Below, one piece after another: positions 53,539 to 62,484 of a stretch of DNA of 64,000 nucleotides. The translations under genes and the position numbers were made by a program. Each line of letters begins with the position of its first letter. Within the stretch, counting starts at the first letter, position 1. The notes below the pieces were generated by a model. It saw only the letters and a program-made list of their open reading frames with translations, was not told the origin of the DNA and did not search any database. The DNA is taken from NCBI RefSeq assembly GCF_002091635.1, contig NZ_BDAC01000004.1, forward strand, positions 186,001-250,000. Reading direction: 5' to 3'. Source of the stretch: Pseudomonas indica NBRC 103045 (GTDB lineage Bacteria > Pseudomonadota > Gammaproteobacteria > Pseudomonadales > Pseudomonadaceae).

Positions 53539-54810
53539 TCAGGGGCGGCGTCCTCCCTGCTCCATGGCGGTCAGCCGCGCCGCGCCCCCGTTTCGTTCCG
53601 TTACCCGTGCCAGGGTCCGCCCGGCGCCCACGGCCAGGGCAGAGACCCCGAGCATCGCCAGGGTCAGCCCCAACAGCATGCCGGTGTAGCCCAGGCGATC
53701 GAGCAGCATCCCGGCGGCCACCGGTACCGCCAGCCGGGAGACCACGAACAGGCTGGCCTGCAGGCCGTAGTCGGCGGCCTGGCGTTGCTGGCGGGTGAAA
53801 AACATCATCAGGCCGAAGACCAGCGCGGAAATCGCCCCCATGGCCGCCGCCACCAAAGCCGCACCGAGCACCAGCCCGAGCGTGCCGGCGCCGGCCCAAA
53901 CCACACAGGTCAGGCTGGCCAGGGCGACCAGGGCAAAGCCGGTGAACAGCGGCATGGCCCGGGCGACGCCGAGCAGGCGGATCAACCTCCCGCTCGCCAC
54001 GCTGGCCAGGGCGCCGATCACTCCGCCGCCGACCCCGGCCACCCAGGCCACGCGGTCGGGCGGCATGCCCTGGTCGAGCAGCAGGGGCTTGAGGTACAGC
54101 CAACTGGCACCGATGAACGGAAAGCAGGACAGCAGCAGGCAGGTCCAGAGCGCCGCGCCGGGCTGCTCGAAATAGCCGCGCCAGCCATCGCCGTGGGGCG
54201 TCTCCGCCACGACCGGGCGCGTCTCGGCTGGAACCTCGCCGAGCAACGGAAGCAATGCCGCGCCGATCAGCAAGGCGGCCACCATCAGCAGGAACGGCGC
54301 CTGCCAGCCCCAGCGGTTGTGCACCAGCAGCATCAGGCCGCCTCCGGCGATGGCGGCCAGGAACAGCGCCGCCGAGCGGATCGCCCCGGCGCGCATGCGT
54401 TCGCTTTCCGGCAGCAATTTGATCGCCAGGGCGTTGACCGGGATGTCCACCCAGGTCGCCAGCACCCCGGCAAACAACGCCAGGGCGAAGAACAGGCCGC
54501 GGTTGCCGAGCAACTCCTGGCGGCCAATCAGCGCCAGGATCGCCGCCAGCAGCAGGCACAGCAGCAACGCCCAGCTCCGGTAGTGGCCGCCGGCGAAGCG
54601 CCAGCGCTCCACCGGCATGGCCAGGAGGAACTTGAACACCGCCGGCAGCCCCGCCAGTTGGAACAGGCCGATGTCGGTGCCCGACCAGCCGTGCTGGCGC
54701 ATCACCAGCGGCAGCCCGAGCAACAGGTAGATGCTCGGCACCGCCAGGGCGAAGTTCAGCCAGCCGAACACTGCCTGGCGCCCGAACAGGCGCAGGACAG
54801 GCGCGCTCAT
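53539..54810 (-). CDS. RhtX/FptX-like MFS siderophore permease
   Basis: 423-aa inner-membrane transporter with about 12 helices. The N-terminal region with LGLPLVMRQHGWSGTDIGLFQ resembles the RhtX/FptX group, single-protein importers of ferric siderophores such as ferripyochelin (FptX); the pdtc cluster's PdtE is of the same kind. ATGA overlap with the methyltransferase stop. Together with the TonB receptor it gives a complete uptake path without an ABC transporter. Confidence 0.8.
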   Translation of the reverse strand: MSAPVLRLFGRQAVFGWLNFALAVPSIYLLLGLPLVMRQHGWSGTDIGLFQLAGLPAVFKFLLAMPVERWRFAGGHYRSWALLLCLLLAAILALIGRQELLGNRGLFFALALFAGVLATWVDIPVNALAIKLLPESERMRAGAIRSAALFLAAIAGGGLMLLVHNRWGWQAPFLLMVAALLIGAALLPLLGEVPAETRPVVAETPHGDGWRGYFEQPGAALWTCLLLSCFPFIGASWLYLKPLLLDQGMPPDRVAWVAGVGGGVIGALASVASGRLIRLLGVARAMPLFTGFALVALASLTCVVWAGAGTLGLVLGAALVAAAMGAISALVFGLMMFFTRQQRQAADYGLQASLFVVSRLAVPVAAGMLLDRLGYTGMLLGLTLAMLGVSALAVGAGRTLARVTERNGGAARLTAMEQGGRRP

Positions 54811-55859
54811 CGCTGACTCCGGCGACCGATCACGGCGGTGACCGGCGTCATCGGGAACGGCACCTCGCGGAGGGTTTCCAGCGCCGTGAAACCGGCCCGC
54901 TCCAGGGCGCGGCACAGGCCACCGGCGCGGGTCACCTGGCGGCCGAGCATGCGCATGGACAGGTAGTAGGGCAGCACCTCCCGCGCCGCGTCCGGGCTGT
55001 CGGGGATTTCCGCCTGGGCGCAGACCAGCACCCCGCCCGGCCGCAGGGCGGCGTGGATCTTCTCCAGGGCGCGGTCGAGATCGGGCACGAAGTGCAGGAC
55101 GGAGGAACACCAGATCAGGTCGTAGCCCTCGCCTAGGGGATCGCGAGTCAGATCGCCGCCGCGCCCACGCAGGCGCTCGCCGAGCCTGGCACGGGCGATG
55201 TTCTCCTCGGCCACGCCGATGGTTTCCGGGAAGTCGAATACCTCACCGTGCAGCGCCGGATTGGCCTCTGCCAGGGCGATGGCGACCAGGCCGGGGCCCC
55301 CACCCAGGTCGAGCAGCCGCTCGGCGCGGGCAAACTCGGGCAGCCGCGAGACCACCGCCAGCGCCGCCTCGGCCGTGGCCGCGCGCTGTTCCTGGGCGAT
55401 CTGCAGGCGTGCCGCCGCCTGCCAATTGGCCGCCGTCCCGACCAATCGCGGCGCGGTGCTCGCCTCGCCGGTGCGGACCTGTTCGCCCAACTGGCTGCCG
55501 AAATGGCGCAGCGCCTGCAGGCGGAAGCTCCAGGCATCGCCGCAGTAGTGGTCCGAATCCTGGTCCAGGTAGCGCCGGGCCACCGGTGCGGCCCGGTAGC
55601 GCCAGTCGCCGGGCGCCGCGTCGGCGCCCTGGCGTTCCAGCAGGCGCATGCTCCAGAGCATTTCCAGCAGGTGCGCCGTGTTGACCGGGTGCAGGCGCAG
55701 GCGCTCGGCCACCACCGTGGCCGGCAAGGGCTCGGCAAGCAGGTTGAACAGGCGGAATTCCAGGGCCACGCGCAGGGCGTCGGCCTGCACCGAGGCCAGG
55801 GCGATCTCCCAGTAGGGTTGCAGGGGGTGGCGGGCATTCATGGACGAGTGATGGTTCAT
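54807..55859 (-). CDS. O-methyltransferase (COMT-like, with winged-helix dimerisation domain)
   Basis: 350-aa SAM methyltransferase. Residues about 15-105 form the winged-helix dimerisation domain (VVAERLRLHPVNTAHLLEML). Residues about 165-345 form the catalytic domain with DLGGGPG (about 198), then the IWCSSVLHFVPD segment and the ALRPGGVLV motif. Such enzymes methylate hydroxyl or, in some cases, thiol or C positions of small aromatic or heterocyclic compounds. ATGA overlaps on both sides tie it to the receptor and permease genes. Confidence 0.85.
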   Translation of the reverse strand: MNHHSSMNARHPLQPYWEIALASVQADALRVALEFRLFNLLAEPLPATVVAERLRLHPVNTAHLLEMLWSMRLLERQGADAAPGDWRYRAAPVARRYLDQDSDHYCGDAWSFRLQALRHFGSQLGEQVRTGEASTAPRLVGTAANWQAAARLQIAQEQRAATAEAALAVVSRLPEFARAERLLDLGGGPGLVAIALAEANPALHGEVFDFPETIGVAEENIARARLGERLRGRGGDLTRDPLGEGYDLIWCSSVLHFVPDLDRALEKIHAALRPGGVLVCAQAEIPDSPDAAREVLPYYLSMRMLGRQVTRAGGLCRALERAGFTALETLREVPFPMTPVTAVIGRRSQR

Positions 55860-57841
55860 AACTGGTAGCTCAGGCGCAGGCCGATTTCGCGCGGTTCGCT
55901 GTACACCCGCGCCATGCCGTTGAGGTAACCGACCGCGTCGTAGCGCTTGTCGGTGGCGTTTTCCACGTAGACGGCGAGGCCGTAGTGGTCGAAGCGGTAG
56001 CCGGCGCTCAGGTCGAGCAGGCCGTAGCCGCCGCGGCTATACCGGTTGGCCGGATCGAGGTAGGTGCGCCCCACCCCGCTCAGCCCGGCCTGGGCGTACC
56101 AGCCTTCGGCCGCGTCGTAGCGCAGGCCCAGGTAGCCAGTGAGGTCGGGGGCGAAGGGATTGCGGTTGCCTTGGTAGTCGGCGCTGCCGTCCCGGAAGCG
56201 TTCGAAGCGCGTGCGGTTGAGGCCGAGGGACGCCTGCACGCGCCAATGGGCACCGAGCAGGTAGTCGGCCTCCAGCTCCAGGCCGGTGGAGCGCGCCTCG
56301 GCGGCGTTGGTGATGTAGACCACCCCGGGCTGGACGACCTGCTGCACCTGCATGTCGCTGACGTCCATCCAGTAGAGCGCGGCCGAATAACGCAAACGGC
56401 GGTCCGCCGCCCAGCCCTTGAGGCCGATCTCGTAGGCATCGACCTGCTCCGGGTCGTAGCCCGGATAGCCGGCCGATGCGGCGAACGCGTTGAAGCCACC
56501 GGCGCGGAAACCTTCGGAGTAGCTGGCGTAGAGCTGGGTATCGGCGGTCCAGGCGTAGTGCAGTGCCAGCTTGGGCGTGAAGCGTTGCCATTCGTCGCTG
56601 CGGCTGCCACCGTTGCGGGGCGACAGGCTGACCTTGTCCTGCTCGACACGGGCGCCCAGGGTCAGCGACCAGCGCGACGCCAGGGGCAGGGTCCACTGGC
56701 CGAACAGGGCGGTGGAGTTGCCGCCCAGGTCCACCCGGGTGCGGGTCAGGCCCAGGGGCAGTTTCTGGCGGAAATCCAGGTCGTGGTCGTCGCGATCCGC
56801 ATAGAGTCCGAGCAGCCACTGGCTCTGCTCCCACTCGCCTTCCAGGCGGAACTCCTGGGACAGCGTGCTCAAGTGGTGGTCGCGCTCCACGTGCAGCACA
56901 TCGGCGGGAAGGAAGTCGGTGTCCTGGCGGACACGGTCGTAGAAGTCGTTGCGCGCGGTGATCGAGCGCAGGCGCAGGCCGGAGTCCAGTTCGTGGACCA
57001 CGTCCAGCGACAGGCTGCGGCCGCTCGAATGGTTCCAGCTCGAGGTACCGGAGCGGACCTCGCGGTGCGCCGCCCCCGCCGCACCCCACTGCGAGCCGCC
57101 GTCGCGGTAGTCCTGGCGGCTGTAGCGCAGGGTGGCGCTGGTGGTCACGACCGGCGTCCAGCGCAGCACGGCCCGGCCGTTATGGCGCTCGCGGTCGTCC
57201 TCGTCGCCGCCCCGGTAGGCGTTGTCGATGAAGCCGTCCTGCTCGCGCCACTCCCCGGCGATGCCGGCGTACAGGGTATCCGCCACCAGCGCCTGGCTCT
57301 GGTCGAAGCGCAACGAGCGCTTGTCGCGGCTGCCCAGGGTGGCATCGACCAGGGCATAGGGTTCGTCGCCGGGCTGGCGGGTATGGATGCTCATCACCCC
57401 GGCCTCGGCGTTGCGTCCGTACAGCGTGGATTGCGGACCACGGAGAATTTCCACCCGTTCCACGCCCAGCAGGTTGTTGTCGAAGCCCTGCCCCATCAGG
57501 GTCGGCACGCCATCCACCAGCATCAGCATCGACGAGGAAAAGGCCGTGGCGCTGGAGGTCAGGCCGCGCATCACCGGCACGTTGGTGCCGGACTGGCCGA
57601 ACGGCTGGAAACCGAAACTCGGCGTGCGCCGGGCCAGGGCCTCCAGGTCTTCCACCCCGGCATCGCGCAGATCCTCGCCCTGCAACACCGAGAGGCTGGC
57701 CGACACTTCCTCCTGGCGCTGTTCGATCTTGTTGGCGGTCACGGTCATGGCCGGCAGCTCCTGCTGCGTTTCGGCCACCCCCAGCGCCGGCACCAGCACG
57801 CCCCCCAGCAGACCAAGCCCCATGCGGACACTTTTATTCAT
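55856..57841 (-). CDS. TonB-dependent outer-membrane receptor
   Basis: 661-aa outer-membrane receptor, presumably for the metal complex of the cluster product. The ATG at 57841 has GGGGGAG upstream and gives a Sec signal peptide (1-24, ...LGVAE). The TonB box region (PAMTVTA) and plug domain (about 35-160, with VMRGL, VDGVP and VEILRGPQSTLYGRNA) precede a 22-strand barrel that ends in an aromatic-like Leu (SYQL). There is no N-terminal signalling domain, so control is not by a FecI/FecR route. First gene of the right-hand operon; a Fur-like and an AraC-like site lie upstream. Confidence 0.93.
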   Translation of the reverse strand: MNKSVRMGLGLLGGVLVPALGVAETQQELPAMTVTANKIEQRQEEVSASLSVLQGEDLRDAGVEDLEALARRTPSFGFQPFGQSGTNVPVMRGLTSSATAFSSSMLMLVDGVPTLMGQGFDNNLLGVERVEILRGPQSTLYGRNAEAGVMSIHTRQPGDEPYALVDATLGSRDKRSLRFDQSQALVADTLYAGIAGEWREQDGFIDNAYRGGDEDDRERHNGRAVLRWTPVVTTSATLRYSRQDYRDGGSQWGAAGAAHREVRSGTSSWNHSSGRSLSLDVVHELDSGLRLRSITARNDFYDRVRQDTDFLPADVLHVERDHHLSTLSQEFRLEGEWEQSQWLLGLYADRDDHDLDFRQKLPLGLTRTRVDLGGNSTALFGQWTLPLASRWSLTLGARVEQDKVSLSPRNGGSRSDEWQRFTPKLALHYAWTADTQLYASYSEGFRAGGFNAFAASAGYPGYDPEQVDAYEIGLKGWAADRRLRYSAALYWMDVSDMQVQQVVQPGVVYITNAAEARSTGLELEADYLLGAHWRVQASLGLNRTRFERFRDGSADYQGNRNPFAPDLTGYLGLRYDAAEGWYAQAGLSGVGRTYLDPANRYSRGGYGLLDLSAGYRFDHYGLAVYVENATDKRYDAVGYLNGMARVYSEPREIGLRLSYQL

Positions 57842-57946
57842 CTCTCCCCCGAGTAAAACAAAAGCAAACGGAGTCACAGAAGCACCCACAAACAAGGCAT
57901 CTGTCACAAAGTTCGTGCTATTGACGTCACCGGAATCTTAGAGATA

Positions 57947-57977
57947 AATAAGAATGCGTATCATCTAGATTTGTATG
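57947..57977. promoter_or_regulatory. Fur-box-like site overlapping AraC-like direct repeats
   Basis: In the 178-bp gap between the receptor and AraC genes. TAAGAATGCGTATCA (57949-57963) fits the 7-1-7 Fur form (10 of 14 to TGATAAT-N-ATTATCA by manual count). ATAAGAATG (57948-57956) and ATTTGTATG (57969-57977) are 21 bp apart; the second matches 8 of 9 bases of the ATTCGTATG half-site at 47208. This suggests iron repression combined with ligand-dependent AraC activation, as for pyochelin genes with PchR. Confidence 0.5.
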
Positions 57978-58019
57978 ATTTCAGGATTTTCCCGTATCGA
58001 AACTGGAGAAGGACACCTC

Positions 58020-59003
58020 ATGGCTGCTTTTCAAAGGATTTCCCAGCCATACCGGTTAGCGATGACCCAGGCGCGCGTTACCCGCCGGGAAACCTCCGGC
58101 TGGGAGCGTCACCAGCTTCCGGAAGAGTTGGGCGAGTGCTATTCGGAACGTTTCGCTCTGGATAACGACCTGATGGTGGTGCGCTCGCGTTATCACCCCA
58201 CCCACGACCTGATCGAAGAAACCATCAACCCCCACGGCCGCCCCATGCTGGTCATCACCTTCGGTCTGCAAGGGCATTCCGGCTACAAGGGCTGCAACGG
58301 CGATGCCCTGTGCTTCCGCGCCGGCTACACCACTGTCACCACCTTCCAGAGCAGCCACGGCGAGCGCTGCTACGATGCCGGCGCGACGGTCTCCCAACTG
58401 CGCCTGCTGGTGGGCGAAAACACCCTGCGCAAGTACGTGGGTACGGAACGGGCCGACGGCCTGCTGGGCAGCGGCAACATCCGCCAGTTGGCGTTCCGCA
58501 AGTCGTCCGGCGCCAGCAACGCCCATGCCGGCGCGCTGACCCGCTACCTCAGCGACCCGCAGAGCGCGGCTCCGCTGGATATGCATATCCATGCCCTCAG
58601 CCTGCTCGCCGAGCAGCTCCACCTGCTCAGCCCGCCGGCACCGGAGACGCTGCAGTTCAGCCCCCGCGACGTGGAGAAACTGGAGCGTGCCCGCGATCTG
58701 ATGATCGAGAAGATGGACCAGCCGCTGACCATTCCCTACCTGTGCGCGGCGGTGGGGCTGAACGAATTCAAGCTCAAGGAGGGCTTCCACTACCGCTTCA
58801 ACACCACGCCGCACCGCATGCTCCACGAGCTGCGCATGCGCAAGGCCTATGCCCTGCTGGAAAGCGGCTGCCAGGTGGCCCAGGCGGCCTATCAGGTGGG
58901 ATATCGCTACCCGAACAACTTCAGCGCGGCGTTTTCCGCCTTCTTTGGCAAGGCGCCGAAATCCGTGTTCGGCAAGCGGCGGCGGGAGACGAGCAGCGTC
59001 TAG
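58020..59003 (+). CDS. AraC-family regulator, PchR-like
   Basis: 327-aa regulator with a cupin-like N-terminal sensor part (about 45-190) and a C-terminal double helix-turn-helix (about 220-318, with LCAAVGLNEFKLKEGF and VGYRYPNNFSAAFSAFFG). The ATG at 58020 has a GGAGAAGGA site; the earlier ATG at 57975 has none. PchR-type regulators activate receptor and biosynthesis genes when they bind the metal-loaded siderophore. Divergent from the receptor gene and the only regulator in the cluster. Confidence 0.88.
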   Translation: MAAFQRISQPYRLAMTQARVTRRETSGWERHQLPEELGECYSERFALDNDLMVVRSRYHPTHDLIEETINPHGRPMLVITFGLQGHSGYKGCNGDALCFRAGYTTVTTFQSSHGERCYDAGATVSQLRLLVGENTLRKYVGTERADGLLGSGNIRQLAFRKSSGASNAHAGALTRYLSDPQSAAPLDMHIHALSLLAEQLHLLSPPAPETLQFSPRDVEKLERARDLMIEKMDQPLTIPYLCAAVGLNEFKLKEGFHYRFNTTPHRMLHELRMRKAYALLESGCQVAQAAYQVGYRYPNNFSAAFSAFFGKAPKSVFGKRRRETSSV

Positions 59004-59014
59004 GCAAGGCCCTC

Positions 59015-59040
59015 CCCCTCTCCCGCCTGTGGGAGAGGGG
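59015..59040. terminator. Bidirectional hairpin between convergent genes
   Basis: CCCCTCTCCC (59015-59024) pairs perfectly with GGGAGAGGGG (59031-59040) around a 6-nt loop, between the AraC gene and the convergent quinone oxidoreductase gene. It marks the right boundary of the accessory cluster. Confidence 0.65.
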
Positions 59041-59048
59041 AAGCCAGG

Positions 59049-60011
59049 TCAGGCGAGCGTTTCGTCCAGTACCAGCACCACCTTGCCGGCGATCCGGTTG
59101 CTCGCCAGGGCGTCGAAGGCGGCGTCGGCGTCCTTCGCCGGGAAGCGCTTCTCCAGCCGCGGTTGCAGGCGGCCTTCGTCGAACAGCGGCCAGACGTTGC
59201 GGCGCAGCTCGCCGATCAGCTCGGCCTTGTACTGATCGTCGCGGTTGCGCAGGGTCGAGCCGATCAACTGGACGCGCTTGCCGAGCAGCAAGGCCAGGTC
59301 CAGCTCCGCCTTGCGCCCGCCCATCAGGCCGATGTTCACCCAGCGGCCGTCGCGGGCCAGCAGGTCGAGATTGAGGGCCGCGTAGTTGCCGCCGACCGGG
59401 TCGAGGATCATGTCGAACGGGCCGAAATCGCGCAGATCGTCGAGATTTTCATCGCGCAACGCGCCGCCCTGGGCACCCAGGGACTCGCAGTAGGCCAGCC
59501 GCTCGGCCGACCCGACGCTGACCCAACAGGGATTGCCGAACGCCTTGCACAACTGGATTGCCGCCGATCCCACACCGCTGGCACCGGCATGCAGCAGGAC
59601 CTTTTCGCCCGGTTGCAGCGCGCCGAGGCGGAACAGGTTGAGCCAGGCCGTGGCATAAACCTCCGGCAGGGCCGCCGCTTCGGCCAGCGACAGGCGCTCC
59701 GGCACCGGCAGCACGTGACGGGCATCGACCACCACGTCCTCCGCCATGCCGCCGCCGGCGAGCAGCGCACAGACCCGGTCGCCGACCTGCCAGGCACTGC
59801 CCGGCCCCACTTCGGCGATCACCCCGGCGCATTCCAGGCCGAGGGTATCGCTCGCCCCGGGCGGCGGCGGATAGAGCCCCGCCTTCTGCAACAGATCGGC
59901 CCGATTCAGCCCGGCGGCGGCTACCTTGATGCAGACCTGGCCCACATCGCAGAGCGGAACCGGTCGATCCATCCACTCCAAGCGTCCTTCCACACCTTGC
60001 AATGCCTTCAC
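59049..60011 (-). CDS. Zinc-independent quinone oxidoreductase (MDR family)
   Basis: 320-aa NADPH oxidoreductase of the QOR/TP53I3-like MDR group. N-terminal GroES-like part (AAAGLNRADLLQKAGLYPPPPGAS near 31-55) and a Rossmann part with HAGASGVGSAAIQL near 145. The typical catalytic-zinc Cys/His set is absent. The start is GTG at 60011, with GGAGG four bases upstream. It belongs to the conserved backbone (next to prc in P. aeruginosa), so the accessory insertion ends before it. Confidence 0.88.
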   Translation of the reverse strand: MKALQGVEGRLEWMDRPVPLCDVGQVCIKVAAAGLNRADLLQKAGLYPPPPGASDTLGLECAGVIAEVGPGSAWQVGDRVCALLAGGGMAEDVVVDARHVLPVPERLSLAEAAALPEVYATAWLNLFRLGALQPGEKVLLHAGASGVGSAAIQLCKAFGNPCWVSVGSAERLAYCESLGAQGGALRDENLDDLRDFGPFDMILDPVGGNYAALNLDLLARDGRWVNIGLMGGRKAELDLALLLGKRVQLIGSTLRNRDDQYKAELIGELRRNVWPLFDEGRLQPRLEKRFPAKDADAAFDALASNRIAGKVVLVLDETLA

Positions 60012-60275
60012 GCTGCCTCCATAGTGAGTTCTGACCAGCCCAGCGCTAACAGACTGTGTGAACCATGACGGACTGCACGCGTGACGCGGCGTCGAACCAG
60101 GCTCGCAAACTCCGCTTTCCCGCCGGTTCCCAGCTTCGTCCCACCCTTGCCCCGCACGCCTTCGCACAGCCCGCCAAGTCGGGCTTTCGCGTTATGCCGC
60201 CTCGTTCCAGACGGAACCGGGCGCCCTTATAGACGGCCTAATATGCGTCATCACTTGCCCGCACGTCGAATCAGT

Positions 60276-62360
60276 ATGAAACGCCTCCTGCCCAGCACCG
60301 CCCTTGCCTTCATCCTTGGCTTCAGCGCCATGCCGCTGTTCGCCAAGACCACCGCCGGCCCCGATGGCTGGGATGCGTTGCAGCCCGACCGTGAGCAGGT
60401 GATCGCCAGTCTCAACGTGGTGGAACTGCTCAAGCGCCATCACTACAACAAGCCGCCGCTGAACGACGAGCGTTCGGAAAAGATCTACCAGGGTTACCTG
60501 AAGATGCTCGATCCGTCGCGCAGCTATTTCACCGCCGCCGACATCGCCGAGTTCGACAAATGGCGGACCCAGTTCGACGACTTCCTCAAGAGCGGCAATC
60601 TCGAACCGGGCTTCACCATCTACAAGCGCCACCTCGATCGCCTCAAGGAGCGCCTCGACTATGCACTGGCCCTGCTCGACAAGGGCGTCGACAGCTTCGA
60701 CTTCAGCGTCGATGAAACGCTCCTGGTCGACCGCAAGGACGCCCCCTGGGCGAAAGACAAGGCCGAGCTGGACGACCTCTGGCGCAAGCGCGTGAAAGAC
60801 GAAGTGCTGCGCATGAAGATCGCCGGCAAGGACCCGAAGAACATCCAGGAACTGCTGACCAAGCGCTACAAGAACCAGCGCGCGCGCCTGGAGCAGACCC
60901 GCGGCGAAGATGTCTTCCAGAGCTACATCAACGCCTTCGCCCAGTCCTACGACCCGCACACCAACTACCTGTCGCCGGACAACGCGGAAAACTTCGATAT
61001 CAACATGAGCCTGTCGCTGGAAGGCATCGGCGCGGTGCTGCAGAGCGACAACGAGCACGTCAAGGTGGTCCGCCTGGTGCCGGCCGGCCCGGCCGAGAAG
61101 AGCAAGCAGATCGCTCCCGCCGACAAGATCATCGGCGTTGCCCAGGGCAACGGCGAAATGGTCGACGTGATCGGCTGGCGCCTGGACGAAGTGGTCAAGC
61201 TGATCCGCGGGCCGAAAGGCTCGGTGGTGCGCCTGGAAGTGATCCCGGCGAGCAACGCGCCGAACGATCCGACCAGCAAGGTGGTGTCCATCACCCGCGA
61301 AGCGGTGAAGCTGGAAGAGCAGGCGGCGAAGAAGTCCGTCCTCAAGCTGGAGCATGACGGCCGCGAGTACAAGCTGGGCGTCATCGACGTGCCGGCCTTC
61401 TACCTGGACTTCAAGGCCTTCCGCGCCGGCAACCCGGACTACAAGAGCACCACCCGCGACGTCAAACGCCTGATCACCGAACTGCAGAAGGACAAGGTCG
61501 ACGGCATCGTCATCGACCTGCGCAACAACGGCGGCGGTTCCCTGCAGGAAGCCACCGAGCTGACCAGCCTGTTCATCGAACAGGGCCCGACCGTACTGGT
61601 GCGCAACAGCGACGGCCGCGTCGACGTGCTCGCCGACGAGAACAGCGGCGCCTTCTACACCGGCCCGCTGGCCGTGCTGGTCAACCGCCTGTCGGCCTCC
61701 GCCTCGGAAATCTTCGCCGGTGCCATGCAGGACTACCACCGCGCGCTGATCCTTGGCGGACAGACCTTCGGCAAGGGCACGGTGCAGACCATCCAGCCGC
61801 TCAACCACGGCGAGTTGAAGCTGACCCTGGCCAAGTTCTACCGCGTGTCCGGGCAGAGCACCCAGCACCAGGGTGTGATTCCCGACATCACCTACCCGGA
61901 CGTGGTGGATACCAAGGAAATTGGCGAAAGCGCCCTCCCCGAGGCCATGCCCTGGGACAGCATCCGCCCGGCGATCCGCCCGGAAATGGACCCGTTCAAG
62001 CCGTTCCTGACCGAGCTCAAGGCCCGTCATGACGCCCGCACGGCGAACGATCCCGACTTCGTCTTCACCCGCAAGCGCCTGGCCCTGGCCCAGCAGCTGA
62101 TGCAGGAAACCACCGTCAGCCTTAACGAAAGCAAGCGCCGCGCCCAGCAGACGGACATCGAGGCCCAGCAACTGGCCATCGAGAACGCCCGGCGCAAGGC
62201 CAAGGGCGAAGAGCCGCTGAAGGAGCTGAAACAGGAAGACGAGGAAGCGCTGCCGCTGGACGACGAGAAAACCAAACCGGAAGACGATGCCTATCTCTCC
62301 GAGAGCGGTCGCATCCTGCTGGATTACCTGGGCCTCAGTGCCACGGTGGCCAAGCACTGA
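60276..62360 (+). CDS. prc: Tail-specific protease Prc/AlgO
   Basis: 694-aa periplasmic carboxy-terminal processing protease. Signal peptide (1-22, ...PLFAK), N-terminal helical domain, PDZ domain (about 225-330) and the S41 catalytic domain with RNNGGG, then SASASE with the catalytic Ser (S475) and GKGTV with Lys K500 (spaced 25 as in E. coli Prc), and a long charged C-terminal helical tail. In P. aeruginosa Prc/AlgO helps degrade truncated MucA and so affects alginate. An upstream ATG at 60243 would add 11 residues. Confidence 0.93.
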   Translation: MKRLLPSTALAFILGFSAMPLFAKTTAGPDGWDALQPDREQVIASLNVVELLKRHHYNKPPLNDERSEKIYQGYLKMLDPSRSYFTAADIAEFDKWRTQFDDFLKSGNLEPGFTIYKRHLDRLKERLDYALALLDKGVDSFDFSVDETLLVDRKDAPWAKDKAELDDLWRKRVKDEVLRMKIAGKDPKNIQELLTKRYKNQRARLEQTRGEDVFQSYINAFAQSYDPHTNYLSPDNAENFDINMSLSLEGIGAVLQSDNEHVKVVRLVPAGPAEKSKQIAPADKIIGVAQGNGEMVDVIGWRLDEVVKLIRGPKGSVVRLEVIPASNAPNDPTSKVVSITREAVKLEEQAAKKSVLKLEHDGREYKLGVIDVPAFYLDFKAFRAGNPDYKSTTRDVKRLITELQKDKVDGIVIDLRNNGGGSLQEATELTSLFIEQGPTVLVRNSDGRVDVLADENSGAFYTGPLAVLVNRLSASASEIFAGAMQDYHRALILGGQTFGKGTVQTIQPLNHGELKLTLAKFYRVSGQSTQHQGVIPDITYPDVVDTKEIGESALPEAMPWDSIRPAIRPEMDPFKPFLTELKARHDARTANDPDFVFTRKRLALAQQLMQETTVSLNESKRRAQQTDIEAQQLAIENARRKAKGEEPLKELKQEDEEALPLDDEKTKPEDDAYLSESGRILLDYLGLSATVAKH

Positions 62361-62436
62361 AAACCGGCGCCCGGGCAGCGGGCGCGCGGTGAAGCAATTG
62401 TCATAAAAGGGTCACGCGTTTGTCGTGAAATGCAGA

Positions 62437-62460
62437 GGCCGGCACCAATGCCGGCCTTTT
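62437..62460 (+). terminator. Rho-independent terminator after prc
   Basis: A perfect 8-bp stem (GGCCGGCA / TGCCGGCC) with a 4-nt loop followed by TTTT, 76 bp after the prc stop and 25 bp before the next start. Confidence 0.8.
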
Positions 62461-62484
62461 GCCATCCGGCCTACGAGACCTGCC

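Noticed and set aside
37818-59003. Identity as a thioquinolobactin or pyridine-dithiocarboxylate cluster
   Set aside because: The sulfur relay and uptake genes fit, but kynurenine-pathway genes (qbs) and a dipicolinate-type supply are not seen, while a PigD-like enzyme is present.
60192-62357. Minus-strand frame of 721 codons opposite prc
   Set aside because: Shadow of prc; composition is non-protein-like and no ribosome-binding site or motif is present.
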